From Sclerodactyla briareus (Eukaryota > Echinodermata > Holothuroidea > Dendrochirotida > Sclerodactylidae): DNA of 64,000 bases. The notes below the pieces were generated by a model. It searched no databases and had not been told where the DNA came from. It worked only from the letters and a program-made list of their open reading frames with translations. Made by a program: the position numbers and the translations under genes. Below are positions 46,901-52,329 of the stretch, in pieces (positions within the stretch are counted from its first letter, which is position 1; every line of letters starts with the position of its first letter). The stretch covers positions 124,001-188,000 of the forward strand of contig JAODTK010003143.1 of NCBI GenBank assembly GCA_026419785.1, in the 5' to 3' direction.

Positions 46901-49310
46901 AAACACACCACCACCCCAATTTTGGGTTCTAGCATTTCACCTTGTTTGAGTTATGTCAATTTGTTTTAAAACGAATTTTGATAATTGGATGACGTCACCG
47001 AGAGGGGGGGGGGGTGGGGATTCGAGGCCGCTCGTTGGCTCCAAAACAGTAAAATGTGGCAATTTTGAACTCTCATGAGAGTGATATTTACACAGAAATT
47101 AACAAAGATTAATCTTTTATATTCTGTTAACACTTTACATTTTTGGCACATTTGCCATGTTGTTCGCACTTGTGGTCACACTTGTGTCCGCAAATTGAGC
47201 CAAAAAAGCTTGCGTCCGAGTCGGCACATGTTGCGCACAATGTGTTGCAACCAGTTGAATTGTACACATGCCTTTATTTTTCATGCAATTCTCTATGACA
47301 TCACAGGGGCAAGAAAATGACCTCTCAATGCAAATAGTAAATACAAAACTTGACTTTTGAAAACATTCGGAAGAATTCTTAGGATAAAGAAATGGAAGCA
47401 TTCTCATTTCAATTAAACCTAAATCACCTTCCCCTCAGAAGGTCCATTAATGTTGTAAACTCAATACAAGAATTTATTTGGTTTCCTCGTTACGTGACTG
47501 GACCTGAATTCTTATTGTGAACGTAGCGTAAGACGGCATACGAGATAAGTTTGGAACTTCAAATTCAAGATTAGCTTTGAAGTACGCTTTTCCATCCAAT
47601 GTGAGATAACATGAATCACGGCCCTTGTTAAACTCTTTCCACTGACCTCTAAAAAAGACACACAATCTGACAAGGCAACATTACCAAGTTTTTTCTTGAC
47701 TTCAGTCATATCTTGCATGAATTCACACGTTGGTTCAATGCAATACTTATGAGGATACCACCCCTAAGGTTTCAAAAGAACCTAAACCATCCTAGATAGT
47801 TGCTGTGTTTCCGCTCAGTATAGCACTCACTATCATCTTCTACGGATCTCCTAAATAAGGAACTATGGACTGAAGAAAAAAATTGGCCACGTTCTTTGTG
47901 AACTGCCGCAGAATTTCATTCAATAGTTTTAATAATTCCAAAATGATCTACAGAGTCCCGGATCCATCTTTGAGTTGGCGTGATGTCTCTCAATTCCATT
48001 CCCCCTCCCCCGAGAGTGGATGTCCTGAGGCATGTCCCAAGGATCCACTTGCCCATTACATTGTGACTTGCTCAAGTCAATGCTGATATGCTTGGTGATA
48101 TGTTTCTATGAAGATTGATGACGTAAGTCACTTTTTGCAGTATAGATTTGTATCTCTGCATGCGGGGATGTCATTGTGGATGGCTGAGAGGTCCTCTCAG
48201 AGATTGACTGTTTCCTGAGCTGACAGTGACCCCAACTTTATGCCAAGAAGTTGACACCATTGTGGCAGGAAGTCACCTAAGGGTCTATAGAGGTCAAAGT
48301 CTTAGAAACCCTTTTGAACATGATAACGGTAATGAGGTATGGCTTATACTTGACAAGTAGGTTTGCCATGTGGAGTAAGATTTATCCCATTTGTTTTACG
48401 GTCAGATCCATGATCAGCGAGGTTAACAGAGATCTGTGTTTCTAGAAACCTAGTACCTGATATCTGACCAACAACGAGTGTGGAGTTCTCCCTATTTGCA
48501 ATTGGTTGGTCACAGAGCGTTTATTGGTGTGCAATCAACGTCAACAGAGGTCAAATTCAAGTGACCATAAAACATGGTAACTGCAACGACCCACGGTAGC
48601 TAGGGCTCATATATGTCATCTAGGTATAGGCCATGGGTAGCCGATGATCCCTATCATTTCCTTCAATCAAGGTTCAAAGTCACCTACAGTCAACAGATTA
48701 AGGTATATAACCTCTTGTTACCACACTATTTCTTCAATGCAAACAGGTCAGCTGGTGTGTTGTTGGTCATTCAGATTGGCCATATAGTGTGCATGGTTGC
48801 TTTTTACTGGAGCCACGTCACCTGATGAAAAAGGTGAAAAGATAACTGTTTTATAACGTTCCTCAGTTTATATCATTATTCTAAGTCTTCCCATACACCG
48901 TGAGGATTCTTCCTACGCGTGCATTATTAATGTTTCCTTCTCCAGATATGTGGAAGACTTTTGACAATTGTCAACAGGGTTAACAATTTTAGCAAATTTG
49001 TGGTAACATATAATCTGTGTTTCCATAATAATTAATCCCGTTGTACGAATGGAAGGCAGTATCAAACATCATTGGGGTTTATCTACAGATAATGCACCTT
49101 CTTGGGGCTCCTTCTGTATGCCCACCACCTTGTGGCATTGTCCATGTTGATAACCTTGCTTGACCTTGGACTGACCCCTAAGCACGCTTCTTTCCACTTA
49201 TTCGCCTTACCGATGGTAATCTGTGTACGTACCACTATTGCCCTGGATAACTACCTCCCTCCCATGGAAGTGTTTTACCAATGTTTGGTTCTGAGAGACT
49301 TGCCACAGAG
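10871..49310 (+). CDS. MLH1: MLH1 DNA mismatch-repair protein gene (exons 1-16 equivalents; 3' end outside window or not found)
   Basis: MLH1 is the MutL homologue that pairs with PMS2/PMS1/MLH3 partners and couples mismatch recognition by MSH2 complexes to strand excision in the nucleus. Its N-terminal GHKL ATPase domain contains the ENS/ENC, DNGxG, GFRGEAL and HPTK motifs, and the C-terminal domain makes the dimer. Here the fragments occur in family order on one strand: [18 protein letters not shown] (exon 1), [12 protein letters not shown] (2), CERF and ATYGFRG (3), ASISHVAH (4), [18 protein letters not shown] (6+7), [11 protein letters not shown] (8), [16 protein letters not shown] (10), [19 protein letters not shown] (11), HQMVRT (12), [11 protein letters not shown] (13), [15 protein letters not shown] (14), SPESG and HYIV (15), [10 protein letters not shown] (16). 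Splice sites and phases agree with the human gene almost everywhere. Most exons carry small frameshifting indels, and I cannot tell sequencing error from decay. Exons for the last ~130 residues were not found. Confidence 0.95.
10987..11640. other. MLH1 intron 1, no gene
   Basis: Contains repeated 'gttcc' words at 11212-11290 ('gttcccgaggttc' type short repeats) and a T-run at 11299-11316. The acceptor 'ccattgttcag' ends at 11640. Confidence 0.6.
11641..11725 (+). CDS. MLH1: MLH1 exon 2 (ATP-lid strand and DNGxG motif)
   Basis: The acceptor 'cattgttcag' is followed by codons reading [16 protein letters not shown], matching human LDAKSTSIQVIVKEGG. The first base completes the codon left open by exon 1. 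The distal part (QIPDNGSGIR-like) is visible only with frame slips ('ccagacacgttctgctagg'). It is 85 nt against 91 nt in human, so several bases are missing. The donor is GTAAAA at 11726. Confidence 0.9.
12430..13265. mobile_element. Family A-related repeat, degenerate, in intron 2
   Basis: Contains family A words in order: 'gtgatgaagtctgagg', 'cttgtgaacacaataaactc', 'tctgatcaagttga', 'agctttct', 'aaaatgaagaaattgtgg', 'catactta' and 'ggtcagtcaaaagtcaaag'. Monomers are strongly diverged, and neither terminus is convincing. Confidence 0.5.
13266..13818. other. MLH1 intron 2, distal part, no gene
   Basis: AT-rich. The final 20 bases form the exon 3 acceptor ('tctattccactttcag'). An antisense frame of about 80 codons at 13552-13800 has no recognisable family. 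Confidence 0.5.
13819..13916 (+). CDS. MLH1: MLH1 exon 3 (GFRGE motif)
   Basis: After 'actttcag' the exon reads with slips as [30 protein letters not shown]. It matches human exon 3 (KEDLDIVCERFTTSKL...STYGFRGE), the signature motif III of MutL ATPases. The 3' border is approximate because 'ggctttagggtggagg' appears to have lost a base. The human exon ends two residues after GFRG. Confidence 0.9.
14100..15960 (-). mobile_element. Decayed LINE (CR1/L2-like) reverse transcriptase and 3' tail
   Basis: Read on the - strand from 15960 down, the pieces occur in RT order: [14 protein letters not shown] (start of RT), SSETALLK and [12 protein letters not shown] (15480-15350), VPQGS near 15190 (YRPVS-to-VPQG spacing of the family), [15 protein letters not shown] helix near 15010, KTELLLI-like, then [13 protein letters not shown] (about 14650), a LHWLP-like block and a KNHLFPSE terminus near 14270. 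The 3' end carries 'cagcgctttgatc' and 'ggaaaggcgctgtataag', a common tail of this LINE group. Many stops and frameshifts make it a pseudogene. The 5' part is missing. Confidence 0.8.
15975..16965. repeat. Family B GGCCC-rich tandem monomers
   Basis: Repeated words include 'gatgttcagtcatgatgg', 'ccatatctttagggtg', 'cccagggaatttagga', 'gggccctggggcccat' and 'atgaaatttcacacaata'. They alternate between two monomer types (a 'frame' starting 'acagtgctgatgtt' and one starting 'ttgggttttt...'). The block continues the family seen at 24 kb and 60 kb. No protein is encoded. Confidence 0.65.
17437..17693 (-). CDS. Candidate - strand exon, unknown protein
   Basis: On the - strand an open stretch of 85 codons is bounded by an acceptor-like 'actcttggcag' (ending at 17694) and a consensus donor GTAAGA (17436-17431). 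It includes [34 protein letters not shown] and [15 protein letters not shown]. Composition looks protein-like (amphipathic Leu/Lys/Glu helix, Trp residues), and it has no internal frameshift. I do not recognise the family. It could be an exon of a nested gene in MLH1 intron 3, part of a retroelement, or chance. No partner exons were found nearby. Confidence 0.35.
17700..18225. other. MLH1 intron 3, no gene
   Basis: No coding or repeat signature recognised. Confidence 0.35.
18226..18538 (+). mobile_element. Family B element right end
   Basis: Contains 'ctctctcaattggtattc', 'gtttgaaactgccttcttg', 'catgatct' and the terminal 'gagctaacagcaccattgt' / 'gcctcttgtttc', all matching the right ends at 25.5, 26.0 and 26.55 kb. 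It finishes about 33 bp before MLH1 exon 4. Confidence 0.6.
18572..18641 (+). CDS. MLH1: MLH1 exon 4
   Basis: The acceptor 'ctcttctacag' is followed by GCCTTG, then codons for [11 protein letters not shown] matching human [13 protein letters not shown]. The exon ends 'gtggctttcat' before GTGAGT at 18642. It is 70 nt against 74 nt in human, with a lost G in the second codon and slips around 18610-18625. The phase agrees with the human exon 4/5 junction. Confidence 0.9.
18655..19480 (+). mobile_element. Family A composite element in intron 4
   Basis: It begins about 13 bp past the exon 4 donor with 'ccttggcgatgtccgagtc' / 'atgcagtcatgtcg' and a TG run. It has about two and a half 330-bp monomers ('ccccatgatgagtccatgaa', 'ggttgaacatttggtgg'). 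It ends 'ttatggcttttggcttttt' near 19470, merging into a T-run. Confidence 0.65.
19485..20900. other. MLH1 intron 4, middle part, no gene
   Basis: Unique-looking sequence with a short (GAGTGA)-rich patch at 20510-20545 and an AT-rich run at 20365-20400. No supported gene. Confidence 0.4.
21190..21330 (-). mobile_element. tRNA-derived SINE head
   Basis: The reverse complement of 21258-21328 reads 'gattagctcgtctgttagag' (A box with a perfect gctc/gagc D stem) and later 'gtgagttcaaatcccat' (B box). The anticodon arm is imperfect. The adjoining 'aggagaaatgccttgtcc' is typical SINE body. It is a decayed tRNA-like pol III promoter rather than a functional tRNA. Confidence 0.6.
21562..21629 (+). 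CDS. MLH1: MLH1 exon 5
   Basis: The acceptor 'ttccattctcag' is followed by a stretch that reads, with slips, [14 protein letters not shown] then CAGNQGT-like. It corresponds to human [24 protein letters not shown]. It ends before GTACGG at 21630. It is 68 nt against 73 nt in human; bases are missing in 'cctgtgctgaaccaagg'. Confidence 0.85.
22363..22452. repeat. Poly-T / poly-G low-complexity block
   Basis: About 60 T with scattered G and A, then 14 G, then 16 T. This is the most extreme homopolymer in the window and may mark an assembly or basecalling problem. Confidence 0.85.
22453..23700. other. MLH1 intron 5, no gene
   Basis: Unassigned. It contains a C-run (23325-23337) and an open + strand stretch at 22605-22911 with an Arg/Ile-rich translation that resembles no family I know. 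Confidence 0.35.
23701..26585 (+). mobile_element. Family B composite element, most complete copy
   Basis: Module order is as follows. Head hairpin 'caacccagctacgctggttg' (23706). Microsatellite (TATC)n grading into (CATC)n at 23748-23945. Link 'ccagtgtgtcataatgcc' / 'tttttggcccccaaacat'. GGCCC-rich monomers (24000-24830). A second link copy (24829-24860). Three copies of a 535-bp unit (25000-26585). Each of the three ends in 'tttgagctacagcaccattg' + 'gtgctctagttt', where AGCACC-ATT-GGTGCT is a perfect hairpin followed by CTAG-T. The head consensus AGCTCAACCAGC-TAT-GCTGGTTGAGCT is also a perfect hairpin (clean copy at 51337). No transposase. Confidence 0.7.
25000..26585. repeat. 535-bp tandem triplication
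   Basis: Copies start near 25000, 25545 and 26078 with 'gtagattttcttgaaactg' and run through 'gatgcaacatcatatagtg', 'gatggatgttgatcaaact', 'gtgaatgtcaaggtcatgg' and 'aactgccttctgggtctc'. Copies two and three differ by only a few single-base indels over about 500 bp, so the amplification is recent. Confidence 0.9.
27829..27918. repeat. (TGTC)n microsatellite
   Basis: Interrupted runs of 'tgtctgtctgtctgtctg' with single-base variants. It is followed by 'caacaaggtcaaaggtcaag' at 27998, a typical arrangement in invertebrate dispersed repeats. Confidence 0.9.
27990..29529. other. MLH1 intron 5, distal part, no gene
   Basis: A short duplicated word, 'aactgcaaataataacattt', occurs at about 28310 and 28459. 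Otherwise unassigned. The exon 6 acceptor 'tcttttccacag' closes it at 29529. Confidence 0.45.
29530..29673 (+). CDS. MLH1: MLH1 exon equivalent to human exons 6+7, fused
   Basis: After 'tcttttccacag' the exon reads [20 protein letters not shown], then with slips GKILKVVS, RYAIHNAG, FTLKK. Human exon 6 starts at the same Val (152) and human exon 7 ends at the same Lys-Lys (196), but no intron separates them here. The donor is GTAATA at 29674. It is 144 nt against 135 nt for the two human exons; the extra bases are frame slips near 29590 ('gggtggaagcacggg'). Confidence 0.95.
29985..30115 (-). mobile_element. tRNA-derived SINE head
   Basis: The reverse complement reads 'tactcagtcggtagggcttc' (A-box region), then 'gtgagcttgaatcccacag' (B box). 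The adjacent 'cttgcccaaggacacctcgg' is SINE body. Same class as at 21.2 kb but a different head sequence. Confidence 0.6.
30968..31054 (+). CDS. MLH1: MLH1 exon 8
   Basis: A good acceptor ('catttcctcttcgcag') is followed by [15 protein letters not shown], then [14 protein letters not shown], matching human [30 protein letters not shown]. The donor is GCAG|GTGAGT at 31055. It is 87 nt against 89 nt in human, with the same phase. The 3' half of this exon plus its donor is the founder sequence of the tandem array that follows directly. Confidence 0.95.
31055..33110 (+). repeat. Minisatellite made of MLH1 exon 8 end plus its 5' splice site (~35 copies, 59 bp)
   Basis: Each unit is the donor and first intron bases (gtgagttcagcg), then 'accactgtagataacatcag', 'gacagtgtttggtcccagtg' and 'tagcaag'. 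The exon-derived part would encode [16 protein letters not shown], the same peptide as exon 8. Counting the 'ttggtccc' block gives the true exon plus 35 further units ending near 33110. Subtypes exist (gtgagttcagcgacc, gtgaattcagtgacc, and ttcagtcccagagcagc). Units lack a polypyrimidine tract, so they offer donors without acceptors. Reading past the true donor gives an immediate in-frame TGA (agg tga). Confidence 0.95.
33111..33688. other. MLH1 intron 8, distal part
   Basis: A three-fold 18-bp repeat ('gtgaaactttataaaat') lies at 33505-33555. The acceptor 'ctatttttgggcag' ends at 33688. Confidence 0.6.
33689..33804 (+). CDS. MLH1: MLH1 exon 9
   Basis: Reads with several slips as ELLEIE, TIKGHISNANYY, KKCVFLLFIN, corresponding to human [37 protein letters not shown]. 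It is 116 nt (human 113). The donor is GTGAGT at 33805. This is the most indel-damaged exon of the series. Confidence 0.85.
33805..35521. other. MLH1 intron 9, no gene
   Basis: Contains a 22-base C-run at 35126-35147 and several unassigned stretches. No supported gene. Confidence 0.45.
35522..35615 (+). CDS. MLH1: MLH1 exon 10, undamaged
   Basis: 94 nt, exactly the human exon 10 length, with no indel. It encodes [20 protein letters not shown] then [10 protein letters not shown]. The acceptor is 'attaatcacag' and the donor GTAGTC at 35616. Human: [30 protein letters not shown]. Its integrity shows that the locus is not uniformly decayed. Confidence 0.97.
35616..37089. other. MLH1 intron 10, proximal part, no gene
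   Basis: No gene assigned. Fragments of the 350-bp unit described next ('acaggcacgaaaggatat') already occur at 36854. Confidence 0.4.
37090..38010. repeat. 350-bp tandem repeat, three copies, with a short conserved open frame
   Basis: Copies are keyed by 'gtgaacgtttccccaggag' at 37140, 37485 and 37835 and share 'gttgcgacagaattctcac', 'aggcacgaaaggatatgtg' and 'aattcgcgcactttgtc'. In copy one the + strand reads [19 protein letters not shown], then RILPISPT and a stop. The frame is damaged by indels in copies two and three. It looks like duplicated sequence that once contained an exon or processed fragment. I cannot name it. Confidence 0.85.
38011..39003. other. MLH1 intron 10, distal part, no gene
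   Basis: Unassigned. A large antisense open frame overlapping 38656-39204 is the shadow of exon 11. Confidence 0.45.
39004..39192 (+). CDS. MLH1: MLH1 exon 11 with in-frame insertion in the HPTK motif
   Basis: Reads [13 protein letters not shown] (slip at the first Val-Asp), then a 39-nt insert, then [36 protein letters not shown], donor GTATGA at 39193. Human is [25 protein letters not shown]. Between HP and KHEV the Thr codon is replaced by [14 protein letters not shown]. The frame is open through the insert and correct on both sides. The Lys of this motif contacts the ATP gamma-phosphate in E. coli MutL (K307). The acceptor is 'accctgcg', probably ctgcag with a base error. It is 189 nt against 154 nt in human. 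Confidence 0.93.
39193..40396. other. MLH1 intron 11, no gene
   Basis: AT-rich, no repeats or coding signature recognised. Confidence 0.45.
40397..40680 (+). CDS. MLH1: MLH1 exon 12 equivalent (linker region)
   Basis: Contains LLPGG at the start (human exon 12 begins TLLPG) and HQMVRT followed, with a slip, by AREQKLDAF, the only conserved island of the variable linker. The rest is Arg/Gln/Gly-rich linker, as usual for MLH1. Two starts are possible: 40397 after 'aattcttag' (keeps LLPG) or 40428 after the pyrimidine-rich 'tctcttctaccag'. I favour 40397 because LLPG is conserved. The 3' border is uncertain since the expected GT donor after 'gatgagcag' is GTTCTC. Confidence 0.85.
40681..41448. 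other. MLH1 intron 12, no gene
   Basis: AT-rich. The open + strand stretch at 41053-41385 shows no family resemblance. Confidence 0.4.
41449..41730 (+). CDS. MLH1: MLH1 exon 13 (start of C-terminal domain)
   Basis: Linker sequence ([19 protein letters not shown]) leads into [18 protein letters not shown] (human RRIINLTSVLSLQEEINE). Then, with slips, come LFKNGTFVGC and NAEYALAQHHTKLYLVNT-like segments (human [27 protein letters not shown]). The donor is GTTAGT at 41731, in the human phase. The start is approximate (acceptor near 'cccctctgcggag'). The exon is longer than human exon 13 because of extra linker sequence. Confidence 0.9.
41775..41918. repeat. 37-bp minisatellite, four units, just inside intron 13
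   Basis: Units 'gagggtatttttgagg' + 'aaccacaccataacagagat' start near 41775, 41811, 41848 and 41884. The array begins about 44 bp after the exon 13 donor. Unit four is the most diverged. Confidence 0.9.
42449..43550 (+). repeat. 1.1-kb segmental duplication containing MLH1 exon 14, copy 1
   Basis: From 'ctcatttccggctgtc' to 'agtagcttcctaagtc' it matches 45431-46545 in order with scattered indels and substitutions. Shared landmarks are the T-run plus 'ccacctatgtggaaaccc', 'gggcctctgtgtt', exon 14, 'cttctcagtgccgcctattt', 'gatcattgcaatggtagag' and 'ctacaatctagtgatt'. Spacing between copies is about 2.98 kb. Confidence 0.9.
42791..42855 (+). CDS. MLH1: MLH1 exon 14, copy 1 (donor apparently lost)
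   Basis: The acceptor 'ttctctcctcag' is followed by C, then [16 protein letters not shown] (human EELFYQILIYDFANFG). The end reads 'agctttcatggagtac' where copy 2 has 'agctttcagtgatgtac', so the GT donor is missing in this copy unless a G was dropped. There is one inserted base after 'aatttt'. The intact exon would be 64 nt, not a multiple of three. Confidence 0.9.
43551..45430. other. Spacer between the two exon 14 copies, no gene
   Basis: Contains G-runs (43848-43862; 44306-44327) and a degraded family B right end ('gaagctactgcacattggtg', near 44101). An antisense open stretch (44919-45167) is hydrophobic but unrecognised. Confidence 0.4.
45431..46545 (+). repeat. 1.1-kb segmental duplication containing MLH1 exon 14, copy 2
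   Basis: Partner of 42449-43550; the similarity ends with 'agtagcttcctaagtc'. The flanks beyond both ends differ. Confidence 0.9.
45803..45867 (+). CDS. MLH1: MLH1 exon 14, copy 2 (splice sites intact)
   Basis: The same acceptor 'ttctctcctcag' is followed by LFYQLF, then with slips FDFGNFGIMKLS, then donor GTGATG at 45868. It ends in phase 0 after Leu-Ser, which joins in frame to exon 15 (S-P-G-S-I-F-E against human E-P-A-P-L-F-D). It has a G deletion near 'aaggactatt'. This copy has the better 3' splice junction of the two. Confidence 0.9.
46546..47095. other. MLH1 intron 14, no gene
   Basis: A C-run at 46668-46683 and a G-run at 47006-47014. Otherwise unassigned. Confidence 0.4.
47147..47270 (-). 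CDS. Cys-rich short open frame, unknown
   Basis: On the - strand a frame reads [19 protein letters not shown], then [24 protein letters not shown] and a TAA stop near 47150. That is 10 Cys in about 44 codons, arranged mostly as CxxC, CxxxC and CxxxxxC steps with interleaved His. It could be the last exon of a zinc-binding or secreted Cys-rich protein, or chance. No start or acceptor is certain. Confidence 0.3.
47474..47720 (-). CDS. Coding-like fragment, unknown
   Basis: The - strand frame includes [20 protein letters not shown] and [12 protein letters not shown], ending NEETK and a stop. An adjacent frame ([14 protein letters not shown]) suggests a slip near 47650. The balanced composition and shared strand with the Cys-rich frame 200 bp downstream hint at one small gene nested in MLH1 intron 14. 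Family not recognised. Confidence 0.3.
47954..48094 (+). CDS. MLH1: MLH1 exon 15
   Basis: The acceptor 'gatctacag' is followed by [20 protein letters not shown], and with slips [19 protein letters not shown]. Human is [45 protein letters not shown]. The donor is GTGATA at 48095. It spans the sequence of human exon 15 plus parts of 14 and 16, so intron positions have moved here. Confidence 0.88.
48200..48830. mobile_element. Strongly diverged family A-related repeat
   Basis: Words 'agaggtcaaagtcttag', 'aacatgataacggtaatg', 'gtcaacagaggtcaaatt' and 'accataaaacatggtaact' echo family A monomers but with low identity. No termini. Confidence 0.4.
49197..49310 (+). CDS. MLH1: MLH1 exon 16 equivalent
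   Basis: With slips reads [35 protein letters not shown]. Human is [39 protein letters not shown]. The upstream border is pyrimidine-rich ('cgcttctttccac') but lacks a visible AG. The donor GTAATT at 49311 follows ATE, a few codons earlier than in human. Downstream exons (the KECxxFY block and the C-terminal FERC end) were not found before 64000. Confidence 0.85.
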
Positions 49311-49895
49311 GTAATTTAATGCCAACCCTCTCTTCAAATTCCTTTCCCTCTCTCCTTCTTGGGTTTCATTGATAATGACAGTCCTTTAAAACAGTATTCA
49401 TCAATTGTGTACCCCGCATGCTCCATCCAGAGGAGGGCCCAAAAATAGCAGCTCCATCATCCCTTTGTGGGTTTCAAGAACTCCTGGTAAAGTTCATTAG
49501 CTAAAGTCCAATAGGTCTACGAGTGAGACTTTTTCTTGAGGTATACATCACACCCACATCATTTCTGAGGGCTCTGTTTCCAGAAGTCCACAGCTTCATT
49601 CTAACTCTGAAAGTGGCCAAGAATCGATTGAATTGAGTGAGTAAAATCTGACAAGCATGAACTACGAAATGTGACCAACATTACCCCCAACTGGCCCTAA
49701 CATCTGTAATTTCGTTAAAAATGACCACAACAACATATGGTGAACCTGGTAAGTTCATCAATGGAACAGCCGTAATAACAGATTGGCTAGTTGAAACATG
49801 AGGACCCTATCAATACAAATTGGTGTCTTTGGAATTGCTTGCCATTCTGGAAGAACCACATTTTACTTTTTGATAGTAACCAACCCTTCAGTTTT
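49311..49895. other. Intron after exon 16, no gene
   Basis: Unassigned sequence. Confidence 0.4.
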
Positions 49896-49901
49896 CATTC
49901 C

Positions 49902-50645
49902 TTGACGAAGTCGGACTCTATGCAGTCAAGTTGTGTGTGTGTTTGTGTGTGTGGTTGTCCCACTGTAAACACAATTCTTGATCAGGTCTGCGTAGATCAA
50001 GCTCATACTCAGTAATGTTTGTTCCCCATGATGAGTAACATGAACCCTAATGTTTTGGGGGTCGGATCAGAGGTCCCTAGATGTCAAAGTCTGAAAACCT
50101 TGTAAACACGATAATTCAAGAATGTTTGTTCTGACCAGGTTTAATTTGGGTATGTACTTTCTTATGGGGAGTACAGGAGCCCCTATTGTTTTTTTGGTCC
50201 AGGTCGGGGATGAATTTTGGTCAAAATAGAAAAATTCGAAAAGTCCATATTTCGCCAATTTTGGCTTGTAAACTGATAAACTATACCCCACCTGGATTGA
50301 CAAGTTATACTTGAAATATGTGTGTTCCATGTGATGAGTCGAATGAACCTATTGTTTTGAGGTCAGTCAGAGGTCATCTGAGGGTCACCAGACGTCAAAG
50401 TCTGAAACTTTGTAAACCGATAATTCCAGAATGGTTTGTCTGATTCGTTTGAAATTTATTGTGTGCTATCTTATCAGATTATACGGAACCTTAGGTGTGG
50501 GTTGGGGAAATGTGAAATTTGTCACACGAGATGTTTCCCATAATTAGTCTGGTACGATCTCCCATTTTTCCCTTGTGTCTGGCTATTGTTTGTGGTCAGA
50601 AAAAGTCAAGTAACACGTGATCCTTTTGGCTTTCTGGTTATACCT
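49902..50645 (+). mobile_element. Family A composite element
   Basis: Head 'ccttgacgaagtcggactc' / 'tatgcagtcaag', a (TG)n run at 49930-49955, two monomers, and tail 'gatccttttggctttctgg' + 'tt' near 50620-50640. The tail gives the cleanest CTGG-TT ending of the family. Confidence 0.7.
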
Positions 50646-50659
50646 TCCATCCCAGCCGT

Positions 50660-51335
50660 TAATTTAGGACTTTTTCCAACTTCGTGGGATTGAGTCTTGT
50701 CTGCAGTTGAGTATTGAGTGCTTTTTTGTGTAATCTGTGCTTGAATAGGAATGAATACAATTGTCTAAATTGTTCACTGATATCTCTAATTTGAACTATG
50801 ACACTGTTTTTAATGGTTGTGAGTAACGAGAATATAAATTTAACAATAACAAGCCTTTTGCAAGAAGCTTTTCACAAGTGCTTATAACCTTTGGCACTGT
50901 CGTATATTATGATGTGTGTCTTGGTCATATACGCCACAAGCTGGGCTCTAAATGGTAATACGTTATTTCCCAAGTCTTTGAGATTGGATTCTCTGATAAA
51001 GGTCCATTGGATATTTTTTGGTGAGAAAAAAAAGTCTATCTCCACATTCTTACTGCCAACCCATAAAGCCCAAGCAGTTTGATATAAATTTTTCTGATGT
51101 TATATCCCTGGTATAGGGTTCTCAACCCGACCGTCCCATCTCTCAGGTGGCAACCCCCCCCCCCCCTCCCCCATCCCATGACATATAGGCTAATTCATAC
51201 CATTGGTCCATCTTCATTTTACCTTCGAAGATCGACTGTAGGACTGACTATAACAGAGGTAGTTTTTTGGGAAGTGGAGATGTAATCTATAGTTTCCATA
51301 CCCCTTTCAATACAATTTCCTGTATGGTTTATTAG
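50660..51335. other. No gene seen
   Basis: A C-run at 51154-51170. Otherwise unassigned. Confidence 0.4.
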
Positions 51336-51336
51336 C

Positions 51337-51480
51337 TCAACCAGCTATGCTGGTTGAGCTATTGGAGAATCCTATCTGCAATTTCACTATCTACTATCCA
51401 GTGTGTTAGCAATTTCTTTTTTGGCCCCCAAACAGTCATTCTATGATGTTGTCCGCCAAACTTGGACACAATATAAGAGT
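51337..51480 (+). mobile_element. Family B element head, cleanest hairpin
   Basis: AGCTCAACCAGC-TAT-GCTGGTTGAGCT is a perfect 12-bp stem with a 3-nt loop. It is followed by 'cactatctactatcc', 'agtgtgttagcaa', 'ttttggcccccaaacagtc' and 'aaacttggacacaatat'. The element is truncated after this point. Confidence 0.7.
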
Positions 51481-51489
51481 TGTTAGACG

Positions 51490-52300
51490 GGTCGAGCTTG
51501 CATTTTTTAAGTACAATTGCCACTTGCATGAGAACGTTCCTTGTGCCATAGAAGAAACCATCCAAAGATGACACTTGATACCTATTCATAAAGCCCCTCA
51601 TTTGCATAATTATGTTATTAGCTCCACGTTATCGTCCAGATACATTATTGTGTTATTTTAACCCCATTTCAGCCTAGAAACTGGTAAATTTTGTTACATC
51701 TTGAGTATATTTGAGATGAGGAACTCATTTCTGAAGAAATTGTTGAAATTTATGAGTCATATTTGCACATTGAAAGTCCAAAATTGCCGCTGGCCCATTG
51801 TGAAATTAGAAGAAAGAAAAAAAACAATTCGAAATTTTGAGTGACCATTCTTACGTTACTGTCACTTTATTTGAATTGTTGATCTCAAAAACTCATTTAC
51901 AACAATGGTATGCTGATCATGGCCCCATGATAGTCAATCTTTAGCGCTGGTTACGTGCCTTGGTTTGAAGTCCCGCTCAGTGGTACGGTTGCAATGTTAA
52001 TCATGGATTCTCTAGATGTCCCCCATTTTTTTTTACCACCGCTGATTGCAGGCCTCATAGACCGCATACCCACAGTCCCGAAACTCACATGTGTGGGAGG
52101 GCGATACTGAACCGTGACGAATCAGCATCAAAGAAGTTTGGTAATAGACTACATGAACAATTGGTCATTTGCCTCAGAAAAGAACGGCAGCCAGACCTGA
52201 GCAGTGTCCTCTACAGCTTGGCTTGTAGGAAAATATCGAACAAGACACAAAATGCGGTTTTGATCATTGTGTTGATTTTGATGATCATATTCTGACTCCT
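51490..52300. other. No gene assigned; unassigned + strand open frame at 52089-52295
   Basis: 52105-52250 on the + strand reads NRDESASKKFGNRLHEQLV and CLRKERQPDLSSVLYSL. It looks protein-like but I do not recognise it, and it lies just past the C-terminal end of the - strand gene. Confidence 0.3.
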
Positions 52301-52329
52301 GTTTTTTTGTTCACACACGATCCAGTCAC

